DNA from: Acanthaster planci
Taxonomy: Eukaryota; Echinodermata; Asteroidea; Valvatida; Acanthasteridae
Length of the DNA: 64,000 bases
Assembly: GCF_001949145.1 (NCBI RefSeq)
Contig: NW_019091430.1
Location: forward strand, 1,189,907-1,253,906
Direction: 5' to 3'
Every line of letters begins with the position of its first letter. Within the stretch, counting starts at the first letter, position 1. The position numbers were made by a program, and so were the translations under genes. A model generated the notes under the pieces. It made no database searches and was not told where the DNA came from. It saw only the letters and a program-made list of their open reading frames with translations. Shown here piece by piece: positions 24,201 to 39,200 of the stretch.

Positions 24201-27200
24201 AACTACGAAAATTCATGCTAGAATTAAAGATTGTATTCAAATTTTAAGAAACTTTTGCACATACCACCGTAAAATCGCGCAGACTTTCCAACAGATGATT
24301 AACGCCCATTGACAAACACCGAGAAACAGACGAAATTATGACAACAGTCAAGTTTCAAAATTATATGACCTCTCTCTTTAATTCAATATCTGCATTCAAC
24401 GTCTTTCCAACAACAAAAAGCACAAAATGGTCAATCAGTGCCAACAGAGAGTTTCATTTTAAGGCAACTGCTTTCGAAAATGGAAAAGTAGTTTGCATTA
24501 TGCTTTATGGGTGGTCATTTCTGTAAGGCCACATGTGCTCCTCGACGTCGGAGCGAATGTCGTCTCTTGTTAGGCATCCGGGGAAGAAGCGTCTCCCGTG
24601 GCGGATCCAGAAATGACACGCCTAATTGTCGACGTATTCGCATGCTTCTTCCATAGCTTGAATAAGAGTGACTCTCTCGCTTGGATTACGGTCGTAGACC
24701 CAGCAGCACGAGGTGGAGAAAAACTCCTTGATTGGGTTAAGGAAGGGAGAATACGGTGGCAGGAAGATCTTGGCAAATCTGGCATGAGCATCCAACCATT
24801 CATGCACAAGAGCCGCACGGTTGAATCTGACATTGTCCCACACGATGGCAAATGATGCCAGCCCTTGATTGTCAAGACCTCTCCCTTCTAGTGGTATGAG
24901 AGTGCAAGCCAAAAATGCGATTAGTCTTTCCGAGTTGCACGGCCAAGTTGAGCATTATGAACGATGACGTCATTTCTCAAAATTGCCCCACATGGTGATA
25001 TTTCTCCCATGCTTACCAGGTACATTGACGGTGGCTCGCTGTCTGATGACATTTCGGCCTTGCCGTCGTCTCTGGTTAGGTTGAATCCAGTTTCATCCAC
25101 GTAGGTGTATTCGACCTTATTTGAGTAATTTTCGTAGTGGGCAAATTTCACGACAAGGCAATTTACATGTATGACATGTAAACTGTAGGGCCTAACACTA
25201 TACAGGTATTGGGTGTCTCTTCTGCTTACCGATTCTCATTTTGAAATATCCATATGACTGATGCTGCAGTAGGCTTGGGGATATTGGGTCGCACCCATTG
25301 TCCAGCTTCCCTCAGTGTTAGCTATGACTGATAACGTTATTAATGAGAGTCGCTAGTATCTCGTTGGACAAAGTGAGTGCCTGTCGTCTTCCTCTCGCTC
25401 TTCGTTGATGACCTCTCCCTTGGGTTCTGACTACTCCAGCTCGGCCATGCCGTTCTTGTTCCATTTTACACAGCATTCCTTGAGACACTCACTTGCGGTC
25501 CTTTATGCAGCCAGTGCTCTTCGAGATGAATGATCGATTTCATTAGGTCCTTTGCATTAGTGCGCGTGTTATGCGAATGATTTCAGTACACCAATGCTTT
25601 TTCCAATTTGAACACAATATGCCTTTAGTTGAGAGAAGAATGCATTCAGTTGAAAACCATGTGAAAGTTACATTGCTAACCTTTAATGAGATATGTAGCA
25701 ATTTGCTTGCGTATTGAAATCTGTGCAAATACAATAACAGAATACCTTATGTTCCACACAAAATATGCGGAGTTGTGAATGGTGCAGTTTCAATCTGGAT
25801 CATTGTCAGTTAAGTTGTAGTTGCAGTGTTAAAGCGATTGAGAAAAATACGAAACTTATACGAAACTTGAAAGAAAATCTACGGTTGGATTTGACTAAAG
25901 TTTAGCAAAATACAAACAAAAAAAGCTTTAAAAAACGAGGTGAATTCAGACATCATCCCAAGACCCCTATAAAAAAGGGGTGTTTGCTTTGTGAATTCCC
26001 TCCTGATCATATAGGATCCATAATTAAGTCTGGTTTTTTTTTACTGTTTTCCACTGCGGTAGCTTTTCGATTAGAAGATGCTGTAGTGCGCGCTGGTTTC
26101 AACTCCAACCATCTGTTAAACCCCGAGATAGGACGGGTCAGTAGCGATCAAGCTAACAGCCGAGCGGTGGTGGATTTCACTCCTGAGCCGTACGTCACCG
26201 CACGATACGTCAGTGTGAGTATCATTCGCAGTGGGGCAGACGCCATAGTCCAGTTGACTGAGGTTATGGTGGAGGAAGGAACGACAAAGCTGAAGGACGC
26301 TTTACCAACAGGTGGGAGCAGTAAAAAGAGGATTTTGCTTATATTGGGAAAAAAATTACCCATCTTGATTGGAAAGATTGTAGTGTTCAAAATATTGACA
26401 TGACGGATGCACTGCGTTTTCTCTATTGGGTGTCTAGTTCCTTATCATGATTGGTTACAGCATCAGCAAGCTGTGTGTAACAGTGCTATATGCTTTCATT
26501 GAATTTGATTTTCAATATTAAGGAGAGTGGCGGAAATTATCTTTGGATATTTTCTTTTCAAGTGGGAGAATAAGGTATGGTTCAATATTTTGATCATCAT
26601 GTTCAAAAGTTTTCTGAGGTAACTCCTGGTCTTTTGTCATTTTATTTATTTCATCACTTTCTTCTCAGAGTTTACAGAAATTCACGTCTGGTTTTAATTC
26701 TATCTATTTGTCTGTATTGTTCCGATCTTTTCTTTCCTATATGATCTGTTGTTAGTCTGGTTTGTCATTGTTTTCTCACCAGGGCATGTCTAAATAAGAC
26801 TGTCGATTATGTCTCTGTATTTGAGCCTTTTTCATTTATATTTTACACAATTATTTTCTCTTTTTGTAAAGTATTTTTAAAGATAGGCATGTTGAAAAGA
26901 GTCTTCTGGGCACCTGTACTTAATGGACCTATGGAAAATATGGCTCAGCGGTAAAGCAGTACTGCGGAAGGTGTTCAAGAAGAAGGCTTCTTATCCGACT
27001 TAATTTTTCTCTCTTTCCTACCCACGTTCCTTGAAGCGTTAAATTTAGCTGCCCGCCCAAGCAGTCAAATTTCAAGTTTTACTGACCAAAGCGGTATCTG
27101 GGACGCAGACCGAGCTGTGGACGGAGTCCTACAGTATGTAAGCCCATACTGCAGCAGAACAAGTAAGGCTGGACTTTTTACACCAAAGAAATTTGCAATC

Positions 27201-30200
27201 CAATCAATCAAAACAAAATTTGTGACTTGTAAAAACTAACAAATCCTTCACTTGTTGAGGTTTTCTTGTCGGAAGAATGGAACAAAAAAGGGTTTGAAGT
27301 GTGTTGAAGGATATTGCACAGGCGGTATTCTTCTGGAAATAAGGTTTACGGGTCATTCCATTTCAGACCAACACACCTTTTGACCTTCGGTATTTAGTTG
27401 TTAATTAAAATTAAAATTCTGGACATCAATGAATAATAAATGCGCACTAATTTTTAGTGGAATCCGCCCTTCCATGTGGTCAGGGCAGAGATCAACAGAA
27501 TTGGACACTTTTCACTTAAAAATTCCCCCTTTTAGTAAAAATGAAACCTAACCCTCTCATTTTTCATCAAATATATGCAAATAAACAAAGTATCATTTTG
27601 AAACCTTTATAAACCAAATGTATTTGAAAGTATGGTTCCTGCTCTAGCAGAATCTGCTTAAACCTTTCTGGGCATTATATAATAATAAATGTTATGGCAA
27701 TTTTTTACAGTTAGTCAGCTCTGTCAATTTTGTATGAAGTCCTAACATAGTACAGTTGTACCCTAGCACCGTATGCTCTAAAATGACATCAATGAAGTTT
27801 GAAATGGTTTTGAGAGCCAGAGCAATCTCACACAAAATTATCATTTCATTCGAGGAGCCTGTTTTAAGAACATAATTGAGTCTTAATATAAGAGGGATTG
27901 TGTTGATGTCCAAGTTGTGACTTAAGGTGGCTTCATGAGATGTAACACCAGTGGTCTCAAGAGCTTAATTTACTGATGAGATAGATACTGCATATATGTT
28001 CTATATATTGGCACCCCTCTGACCTTCAGTACTGAGATCTTGCAACTTGATTTCCCTCAGATGTCGAGCAAAATCCTTGGTGGAAGATAGATCTGACATC
28101 CTTTCACTGCATCAGCAAAATTGCAATCAGGAATATAGATGATCTGGAACGTAAGTTGTTCAGTCGGCCTATTTATTTACAAAATCATGAATGATTGTGA
28201 TGACCAATTTCAGGGTGTTTTTGTCTGATCAGACAAAGACTGCGTTTTTTTATGTTACGGTGGCATTCAGCTCGTAGAATACTAACATAAACACGAAGAA
28301 AAGGAATGGAGGTATTCCTCCCATACTTAAATTCTTTTTGTTAAGTATAAAATAAAGGCTTAAAACCCCTATTGACGTGGTCCTCACGGTATACGTAAAC
28401 ATGTGTTGCATTTTAGAGACAACGAGGCTGAATTTAGAGCATGCTGTTGCTCGTGCTGGCCTGAGTGCCACGTCTACTGGTAACGCGATGTGTGGATCTC
28501 CAGTGACCCAGTACCAAGCCTTGATCAATGACTGGATTGAATTCGTGTGTGATCCGTCTAGACTTGCTCGCTACGTTAGCATCAATATTCCCGGCGAAGC
28601 GGCTCTTATATTGTGCGAGGTGATAGTTTTACAGTGTGATCTCCAACCTCAAGGTGAATATTCTTACTCCTAAATTGCTTCTCAGTATATCTTTTCACTA
28701 GCAGTCAGATTCCTGGGTGTATCCTTGTCTTGTTTTGTCCATAACGATGTTATCAGTATCACAGACTTCTGTTACGTCATCGTTTGAGATGTTTTAGATA
28801 AAAACAGCTCACGTGTTTTCATATATTCCAATTGATTTTTGGCTTTCTACGTAAGTCTGTCGACTGAGTAACATTAGTTTGTATAGTTCTCCTTAAGATC
28901 AAAAGACGTCGGGAGCATCCGAAAGATCCTGTTTTGATGACGTTACACTACAGCTCTGCGATTTTATACTGTTTCATTACCTCGGGGCGAACGCGCCTGC
29001 ATGCTTGATCGCTGTATTTGCCCGAACTTAATTGTGTATTACAAGAGGTCGGAGATAGAAAGCGACATGGAATTGCTTTTACAACGACATTGTTAATCAG
29101 AACAGTCAGGTGATTTCAACATTGTATCGTATGATAAAGTTGAACGGACCCAATTTGAAGGTCTTGATGAATTTCAGGCAGATGTCATTTGCCGAGAATG
29201 ACATCTATTTCACTCTCCGGTTTTTGCTCTGTTTTTTTGTGCTATAAAGCCCCTTCTTATGACTGCAAGTTAAAAAAAACTCTCAGGGAACAAGAGTGGA
29301 ATCATGACATCATCAAATCGGAAGATTCGTTTACCGCCCTCATCGACGCATTTTTTTGGTAACTCTGAGCACTTTTGCGATGGACCTGAACCCCCAAATG
29401 ATGATATTTTTCTTTAAATGAGAAGAGAGGCTGCCACGTTAGTCATTGTATGAGTAATAATGACCCATTCCCTGTTATATAACGTTTTTACATGAAATTA
29501 ATGTGGCTGATCTTTAAAGCCGATTGCAGGTAGCTCTGTGAAGTTTAAAACGATGTCATGCGGGCACAAAAAATAGTTCGAAATCAAAAGATCTTTTGAT
29601 ATTAAAATGTAAACGTTTCAGGTCAAGGAGTTGTCGATAAATGTATATAGCCAGACATTGAACACTTTGATGGGCCAGGTCACACAATGACGGAATTAAC
29701 TTGGCATGGGTAAGGTTTTCCATATGTATGTTAATTGGCCATTGACGCAACAACCTTAGGGGCGTGGAAGTCGGAAGAACAATTCCTGATGAATTGTTCT
29801 GGGCTGGAATAGTCCTGTAAATCTCTTGAATTGCAGGCGGGGAGCCTTTAGGTTAGAGACAAACTCGCTACATCGACTGGTGAGTTTTGTAGCTATTTCT
29901 AAGGTCCTATGAGTGGCTTATACATGGTACAAGTTGTGTGATAAAATCTGCAAATCTGTAGTGTACAGAAATATACATATACCTGCACATCAATTAATGT
30001 ATAATGCATTATGGCCTACACAGGGTGTATCAAGGAAAAGTAAACATAGGATAAATTTTCAAAAATGTGGTTGTACCTTTTGGTGAATGGGGTAGCTTTG
30101 CTTTGATTAATTCCAGTTTCTTCATTCGCATTCCATGCTTCAATGAACAGTAGAAGTTTCAATTTTGGAAAAAAAGTCTGCTGGGCAAAGGTGTGTAAGG

Positions 30201-33200
30201 GCTAAAATGTCGGATCTGTCGGATGGAATAAAAAATTTAAAAGGAGTTTTCCTTGCACACATAAAATAAATAAAAAAAACCTTCAACCTCCTACCATCGA
30301 CACCAAAACAATCTCATTATTTATCTCATCATTACCAAGCAGAAAGGGGTTAACATCGCATACATTTCTCGCTGAATTTTAACCCTCACACATCTGTGCG
30401 TAAGGGACTTTTATTTTCCCAAATTCAAATTTCCCGACGGTGCTCATTGAAGCGTAAAATGTGAACCACGAAACTGGCATCAATCAAAGCAGAAGTACCT
30501 CCTTCATCAACGGGTACAACCTGATTTTTGAAACTCGGCCCTAAGTCATTTTTATGGTTATTTTCTGAGTCTTTTTTCCCGATTCACCCTGTAGAAAGTA
30601 CTTTGTAAGTGGAGTTGGCAGCATGTATCTGGTGTATGAAGTTTATATTTTTCTTTATTTATTTGTTTACATTAGCACTACAAATTGTCATAACATGGAA
30701 AAGATTTTTTAAATGCAGTACAAGTAATTATCCCCAAAAATTACTTACAGTATATTAGCTTCCAAAATACACACCTGTAGATATACCGTACATTTACTTA
30801 AAAGAAACCAGCTCCATTAAGAAAACAAACTAAAATGAACAGAAATCACAAAAGAACCATGAAAACACCAAAACAAGACAAAAGAAAACACATTAAAACA
30901 CTAACCCCCTCCCTTGATGGAAAAATAAAATCGACTAGTTCAAACTGGCAAGGTGGTAAAGGGATGGCGACTGCGAAGGTTTCTCCCATGACACTATTTC
31001 CTGATAGGAGGCAAATTGATTTAGTAATTTAATTATGAGCCAGATCTTCAGCAAAATCTGCACAGTGCTACATTCTCATAAGTCGAATTCACATGCATCA
31101 GGGTGGAGGTGTAATTATCATACATGTAACTCCCCAGCACATTACTCCACAATGTTTAGGGAAATTGGTTATTTATCTTATGGAACCGAATGACATGAGT
31201 TTATGAGTGTCTTTGTTCGTGTTGATTATTTTTTAATTGTATGCCTTATATAAAGTCACTTTAATAAAAAAAAGACCCGGAAGTATCAAGGTAAACCTCA
31301 GACTGGCCAAACTGCCTCCCTCCTTACTCAACACTGGGATTAAACTACACTTGGTGTAGTTCCCCTGGAGGATTTGTAAACCCATTCGCTTCGGGTAGAC
31401 CTAGTAGAGTTCCCCTGGGGGTTTGGGAACCTTTTCGCTTGGAGGAAACTTGGTACACTTCGAAGTTAGGTTTAGGTTAGTTCTTCCATCCGACCTCAAG
31501 CTTGGAGGCCTACCCTCTCGTATTCTGAGAGGGGAGGTCGGGCCCCAGGCATATTTCCATAGAATATACAGGAAGCATGGAGGCCTTTATTTCATCTTAC
31601 TGCAAGTTAGGTTAGATGAGATCTCTACCCAACTTCACGCTCGGAGGTCTCTTCTTTTGGCTTGTACTTTTGCACTTTGAGGGGGCCAGGGCCAGGTTGC
31701 AGGCATATTTCAACACTTAATGTAAAAGAAGTAAGGTTGTTGTCCCAGAGTACTTCTTGTCGCAGGTTAGATTAGATCTTTGCCTGACTTAATGCTTGGA
31801 GGACTTTCTTCACCAACCGTCTCGTGCCTTGGGGCGGGGTAAGTCCGCTTGCTTATTGTTGTTGTTGGTTGCATGCGTTCGTCAGGGAGTGAGGACAATG
31901 GAACCGCGCACATTATCTACAGCTACAGTCGTGGCTTAATAATCCCACTCTCACGTGACAGTCTCTCCGGCAGCTAGCATGGATATAGGGGATGAGACCT
32001 GGCGTGGAGGCATGGACCGCTGTTCTCTGTTTCCTCCTTTGCCTCTTTTCTTGCAGCAGGCAGGGGCGTTGCTCTTCAGCCTGACAGCATGTAACAATAC
32101 TATTTACAGGAAGTAAGGCGATCCTTTAGCACAAGACCCTCTCTTGAACGCGCGGGGTACGCTTCGCAGGCTTATTTCGATCTATGTTCGGGTGTTGTGA
32201 CGCACACAAATGGCATGCTGCGTTTTGGCCCTGCACTCCGCCATATCCCATACAAACGAGTGTAAAGGAGGTAGGGTGGTCCTTATCACCCTCTTGATTG
32301 GAGAGGGACTGTGCCTATCGTCCAGTTTGGATGTGTCTTTTTTCAGGTTACATATCAAACGGTACGTGGCCTCCAAGTTAAAGAGGGACTTTGCCTAACT
32401 CCAGGCTAGGGGTACTCTTCCCTGGCATTAACCCTTTGTATCTTTAGGGGTAGGGACAGGGCGTAGATGGCTGGGTTAGACTATATTCAAGACGTAAAGT
32501 AGTCCTTTGGTACATCGTACCAAAGGTTAGTTTTGCATATTCTTACCAACTCCTTATTGGTCTTTTTAGCTTCATTGTGCAGACCATTCTTTGGCAGGAT
32601 AGAGTGAGCGTATTGGACCGATCATACTTGTATTTCTAGTTAACTTCCTGCATACTTTTCACTTATTTAGATACGTGATGTCATGTATAAGAAAATATTG
32701 CCAAATTTAAAGTTCTTCCTAATGCACTTAAAAAAACAAACTTGTTACAGTGTTATTTATAGTTAAGCCAGGTCAGTTTTAATTAATTAATTGTAAGAAA
32801 AACTTGTCGGCTGTAATTGTTTATTACCAGATTCAATTATTCCTGCGCAATGAGTGAAATGCATGTATTGCTGAACTAGTAAAGTGAGCTTGTGACCCGA
32901 CCTAAAATAGTTTGTTGGCAATAAGTTCTGCAGTGGCAGTCGCGGCAACAGGCAAAAAAGTGTTATTCTGTCCATTCTATCCCAAAGGGATAGATGTGCA
33001 TACTTATCTCATTAGAAGGGGTCAGGCTGGGTTTTTTTAGCAGGCCTAACTGTCCCTGATAGATAGGGGGAATCGATCCGATATTTTCTTTTTTACAGTT
33101 TTTGGATTCTGGTTTATAAACAAGTCTATCGAAATGCTGATGCCTTTAGTTACATTTTCGCGTAAGAGGGGTTCAAAATATCAGATTTTGTTTAATGCAT

Positions 33201-36200
33201 TTTTATTACACTCTTTTGCTTTTATGATGCACGTTGACAAAGCACTTAATATGACTGAGAAACCAACCAATCAGAGCTCTACGATAAATGGACAGGATGC
33301 TGGAAGAGCCTTTGACGGACTCCCAGAAGAACCGTTCTGTAGCGTCACGGGTAAGTTCCCTGCCTGGTTTTTGCTCACCGACTTGATCAAAGAGAAAGCA
33401 CGTGCAAGAGAATTTCCTCATCGAAATGTACTGCAGTCTACCGAAATTTCTCTTGGTATGCTAGTGCGGTTTGATTTTTGCCCATAGGCTGTTACATGCA
33501 CAGGCTCTCTATGATCAGTCTTTTTCAAATCCAGAAATAGGAGATCATGGACGGGAAGTCAGTACGCCCGCTGAGTCACATTAACTACTGTGGGTATCAA
33601 ACACAGCAACGTGTGTTGCAGTACTGTTTAGCAAAAAATAAAGCCTTTTCTTAGTATAGTATTAAGCACATCAGTTTGTTTTCTTAGTACTGTGCCGACC
33701 GTCGGGTTTATTTTGGGTAAATGAAACTTTGGACACTTTACTTTTGGAGGACGCCTTGTTTGTTGATGTTTGATACCCACCATAGGTCACCCAGTCTATT
33801 CCCACGAACTGCGTACATCTGCCGGAAACACTTCATGAAACATTACATCTATGCTTTGGATGAATGATAACCTCACTTCCAGAGGTGGTCCGAGTCATTG
33901 CTTTCAGTGGATCTCCATCCCTCACATGACGTGTTCTCTGGGCATTGTATGATCTGCTGTGTCTCTATAAGGGTAATTGGGAGTGTTTAGCGCTCTTTGA
34001 CCTTTCGCCTAGAAATATTAAAAGATCACACGAAAATGTATTAAAATAACAATATTATCATAATGATATGAATAGGAATGAGGTATAGGGTGCAAAATAA
34101 TGTCACGGGGTTGACCTTTTGTATGGATGCAAGGGAATAAGAATATAAGGGTCAGAAAGTCTGGCATAAGTTGACCTTTTGTAAGGGAGGAATACGAATA
34201 TCATAGGATTAAAATTCTGGTACAGATTGACCTAGAGATGAACAACGTCACCAAGATTGGCTGGTTGAAGCTCAAGTTTGATTACCCAGTGTTAAATCAG
34301 TGGCGTAACTTCGGGTGGGGGAGGGGGCACATGTTCCCAAGAAGATTCTCACCCCCCAGATTCCCCCTCCCCATTTGAAATCTTTGAATAATATACTTTG
34401 ATATGTGATACCCCTAGACAAAATACGTACACTCCTGGAGCCCCCCTTGAAATTAAGCCATAGTTATGCCACTGTGTGAGATGCACAACTGTGAAATCAT
34501 CCATCGCATGGGTGACTCTCCATTCCAAAATAAGGTCAAAAGCTTGGCTATTATCTGGAAATAAGACCAGTCTACACATTCATAGTGCAAATTCAATAAC
34601 TTTCACGACTCATAACTGTAAAATTGTATTAATGTTTTCTGAAGACAAAATTTACACTTTGAAGAGAGAAATAACGGCGGGATAAAAGAGTTGTAAACAT
34701 CTGTCTACCATTTAGAATGGTGGGTCACCTAACCTTGTCCATTTGGGGGTTGCTGTTGTTGGGCTTTTTTCGCTTGAATTTGCCGTCACTCGGCAATTTT
34801 CAATGCTGAAATTGATCTGAGCCTTTGTGGCAGATGTTGTGCCATACTGGCATCTCGTATACTTAATATTGCCAGGCGTCTGCTAACATCTGCATGCCTT
34901 GATTTTTTTTTGGGGGGTGACATACCTTGTGATTTCTTGCCAGATATGAGTGGGATTGTTGCCAGATATGAGTAGGATTGTTTCATCTATTCTTCACTCA
35001 GCCATGCGCACACGGCGGCCCGTCAGCCAAGGTCAAACCTCGTGTCAGAAAGTACTCGATACCAAGAATACAACATATCTTAAAGACGTGGGTTTCAGCA
35101 TGGAGGAAGGACACAGGAGTTTGAACTGCCCGGGCTATAATATCTGGCCGATTACCGTTTTCTGACTAGCCAGAGCGCAGCGAGCGCTTGCTACACATCA
35201 CTTGTTTCACAACCACGAGACCCGTTTGTACCCTATGATCACCGATGCGATTTTTCATTGGTAATCTGCATCCTTAAAACTTTGTATGTATAGATAAGGA
35301 ATTTGAATATTCATATTTTGTAGGTGCTTGGTATGATCTCATAACAACATTTAACTTAATGTTTGCGCAGCAGCTTGTGTTAATAGACCGTGTGTCTGAA
35401 ATGTTCATGTGCAGTTATAGCCCTTCTTGAATACTTTGGTCAGAAGTTAATTTGGGAATAAATAGCCAAGTTTTTTGTTTTGTTTTAATAATTTGTTATT
35501 ACGGCGTTTGTACAAAGGAGAGATCTCATGATCAATCCTAGTGATGAAATAGTGCATTTTGTTCATCATGATCTTAGCTTTTCAGTGGTTGTCAATATGT
35601 TGTTGCCCTGTGTTAAGATCCCTCTGAAATATTGGTAGTTTTATTTATTTGTTGTTTTTGTCTGTTAAATTTCTCCCCTGGCAGCAAATAGTCTCGCTCT
35701 CTTACGCGTCACTTCTTTAACCAATCAAAATTTCGCGCTTGTTTTCCTAGCAGCCAGTAGAACTTCGTCGATCACGGATCGGGCGTCTTAATCGCGATCG
35801 AGAGACGCGCGGTTTCGTTGCCATGAATTACGTAAAAACACCGGCCATGGTCATTGTCCAAACATACTTTTGTCTTTGTTGTGTTAAGGTCCGGTTTTTT
35901 TCCCCCACTAATTTCTTTATCTGTAGTCGTAGGATGGTGTAGTTTTTTTTGGAGTTGAGTTTGGTGTGTATGAGAGTGTTGGTGGAAGATTTATTTTGAT
36001 TCTCAATCTGACAACATCCTAAAGTGAAAGCTGAGCTGAGTGAGAGATTTGTGACCGGTGTCAACTTCGCTAAANNNNNNNNNNNNNNNNNNNNNNNNNN
36101 NNNNNNNNNNNNNNNNNNNNNNNNNNNNNNNNNNNNNNNNNNNNNNNNNNNNNNNNNNNNNNNNNNNNNNNNNNNNNNNNNNNNNNNNNNNNNNNNNNNN

Positions 36201-39200
36201 NNNNNNNNNNNNNNNNNNNNNNNNNNNNNNNNNNNNNNNNNNNNNNNNNNNNNNNNNNNNNNNNNNNNNNNNNNNNNNNNNNNNNNNNNNNNNNNNNNNN
36301 NNNNNNNNNNNNNNNNNNNNNNNNNNNNNNNNNNNNNNNNNNNNNNNNNNNNNNNNNNNNNNNNNNNNNNNNNNNNNNNNNNNNNNNNNNNNNNNNNNNN
36401 NNNNNNNNNNNNNNNNNNNNNNNNNNNNNNNNNNNNNNNNNNNNNNNNNNNNNNNNNNNNNNNNNNNNNNNNNNNNNNNNNNNNNNNNNNNNNNNNNNNN
36501 NNNNNNNNNNNNNNNNNNNNNNNNNNNNNNNNNNNNNNNNNNNNNNNNNNNNNNNNNNNNNNNNNNNNNNNNNNNNNNNNNNNNNNNNNNNNNNNNNNNN
36601 NNNNNNNNNNNNNNNNNNNNNNNNNNNNNNNNNNNNNNNNNNNNNNNNNNNNNNNNNNNNNNNNNNNNNNNNNNNNNNNNNNNNNNNNNNNNNNNNNNNN
36701 NNNNNNNNNNNNNNNNNNNNNNNNNNNNNNNNNNNNNNNNNNNNNNNNNNNNNNNNNNNNNNNNNNNNNNNNNNNNNNNNNNNNNNNNNNNNNNNNNNNN
36801 NNNNNNNNNNNNNNNNNNNNNNNNNNNNNNNNNNNNNNNNNNNNNNNNNNNNNNNNNNNNNNNNNNNNNNNNNNNNNNNNNNNNNNNNNNNNNNNNNNNN
36901 NNNNNNNNNNNNNNNNNNNNNNNNNNNNNNNNNNNNNNNNNNNNNNNNNNNNNNNNNNNNNNNNNNNNNNNNNNNNNNNNNNNNNNNNNNNNNNNNNNNN
37001 NNNNNNNNNNNNNNNNNNNNNNNNNNNNNNNNNNNNNNACACCCTGTCTTAGTCAAACTGGTACCAAGTCTTTGAAAACTGATGTTTTGGAAGGAGGAGA
37101 ATAAAACTGCAAACTTTGCATGGATAATGGAACAGATCATCATAATAAAAAGTTTATTCATGATGGCAAAAGTCGGTTTTACGTCTTAGGGATTTTCTTT
37201 CTCTATTTCCTTCTCAAAACAATTAATTGCAGTTAATTTCAAGCAAAATACCACAAGTATCGCTAGGATATTACTGGTCCCACTTGTCTGACTGTGCTGT
37301 TGGCAGCAATCGGGCATTTTTAGACTGTTTTTCTATTATTTGTGTGACCCAGCGGCGACAATCTTCGAAGTACCGAGTTTTAACCTCTTCTGTGTCCCCC
37401 CCCCGACACGATCCAAGGTAAACAATCACGCCAAGACAAAGTGATCCCATGTATCTCTCAAAGACGCCAGTTGCGGCAGCTATCCAGAAGTTTGATTTGT
37501 CGTTTGGTGTCGGTAGTCCAAGATTCATGACCATACAAAATAAGTACGACGGCACGGAAGAAATACTAATGGTTTATTAAAGGGAGGGGGGAGTACTTCG
37601 GTATGATAAAAATGTTATCACAGTTCCTCCAAAGAGGTTCTTGTTGGCTAGTTCCTGTGTTATTTCGTCATTAATCACAGACCTTCGAGAAAGCACTCCT
37701 CAACAATAACTTCATCCCCCTGCATACTATTTCCAATCACCTGCCCACTTGAATCTTTATAGAGGTCACGCTGCCCTACCAAATCCTGTACTTCCGTATG
37801 TGAACAGTTACCTTTGAAAGTGAGTACATCAGTGTTACAGTGGATGGTTTTGTGCAATGAATTCTTATGGAAGAGTAATTGGACATCTTTTGCGAAATGT
37901 GTTCTTTCGATAACGAATTCATTGTAACATTATGATAATATTTTTGCCAAGAGATCTTATTGTCCAAACCCGCTCTTCATTTTCTGTCGGGATTTGGAAA
38001 GCCGTGAAGTTGGCAACACCATTGGTAAAAAAGCTTAAACCAAGCTGTCGCACTTTTTAACAGATAATGAAGAGAACCCGTGGTGGAGGGTGGACCTGGA
38101 GTCAAGTTACTGTCTTGGAATAATCCAAGTCAGGAATACAGGCAGTCCAACAGGTATGATTCGTTTTTTTAAATTCTCTGATGGGGTATTTCATTGTAAC
38201 ACGGAATAAACGATCGAAACTCGAGGATTGCATCGTACAAACATAGATACATAGAGAGAGAAAAGATGTTTTTTAAAGCAAGTATAATGTCATTGGAAAT
38301 CAACTGTGAGATTGGATGTCATGTACTTCTCCATCACAGAGCCAAACTTGCAGGATGCTGTTGTAAGGGCCGGCTTAAACGAAGTTCACACCAACAACAT
38401 CATGTGTGGTACACCAGTGACCAGTGATCAATCTGTCATCAATGATTGGATAGAGTTTGCGTGTGACCCGCCCGTACTTGCCCGGTACGTTAGCGTCGAC
38501 ATTCCGGGAACTACAATCTTCAAATTATGTGAGGTTACGGTATCCACATGCGATTTTCACCAAAGAGGTAAATTCGCTTCGAAATTAAGTCAAAACATGC
38601 AGAGAGCAAATGATTCAGATGTTAAATATAATGACTGAAATATTTAGCGAATGAGGACCGTGTATAATTCAAAGAGCCTATTAAATCAAATTGAAATTTA
38701 TGTTTTGTGCAACTGTCTACTCCAGGTCTCTTACCATTGTACAAAAACTAATAATTGTGAGAAAACTAACAGAAACGCCCCAATTTAAGTGTTATAATTT
38801 TGATGTTTTTCGTGAGAAATGAGGTCGCTAATGATGCGATGTTGAACAGGAGATACTGTTAATTGTGGGGGTATCATCTTAAATTGTGACCCCCAATTGG
38901 CCTAATTAAAATATTTGTGAGCAAACCTTCTTCTTCAGCCTTAGTTCTCTTATGAACTAAAAAAACACAACTAAACAAAAAAAGCAAACTATCAAACAAT
39001 TCAAATTTTATTGCGCTTTTAGGGATGTCTATTGACTTTTTACCACAGATTACTTCACTAGAAGTAAAAACATTGCACCGGCACTAAGTAAAGGCACCAA
39101 AACAGCCTATAGAATTTAACATTTTCAACAATCAGTGCCTGGGTTTGGAAGAACAGCTGGTAAGCTTTGCATGATGGAAGAGACATGAGAAATAGGTTTG

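Noticed and set aside
26935-27000. tRNA-like boxes (TGGCTCAGCGGTAAAGC, GGTGTTCAAGAAG)
   Set aside because: No cloverleaf can be drawn by eye and the acceptor arms do not pair; at best a tRNA-derived SINE trace.
31603-31775. GTTAGGTTAG as interstitial telomere repeat
   Set aside because: Only one or two units per copy and embedded in a longer repeat; no TTAGGG array.
35828-37161. Very long open frames on both strands
   Set aside because: They consist almost wholly of N bases in the assembly gap; no real coding evidence.
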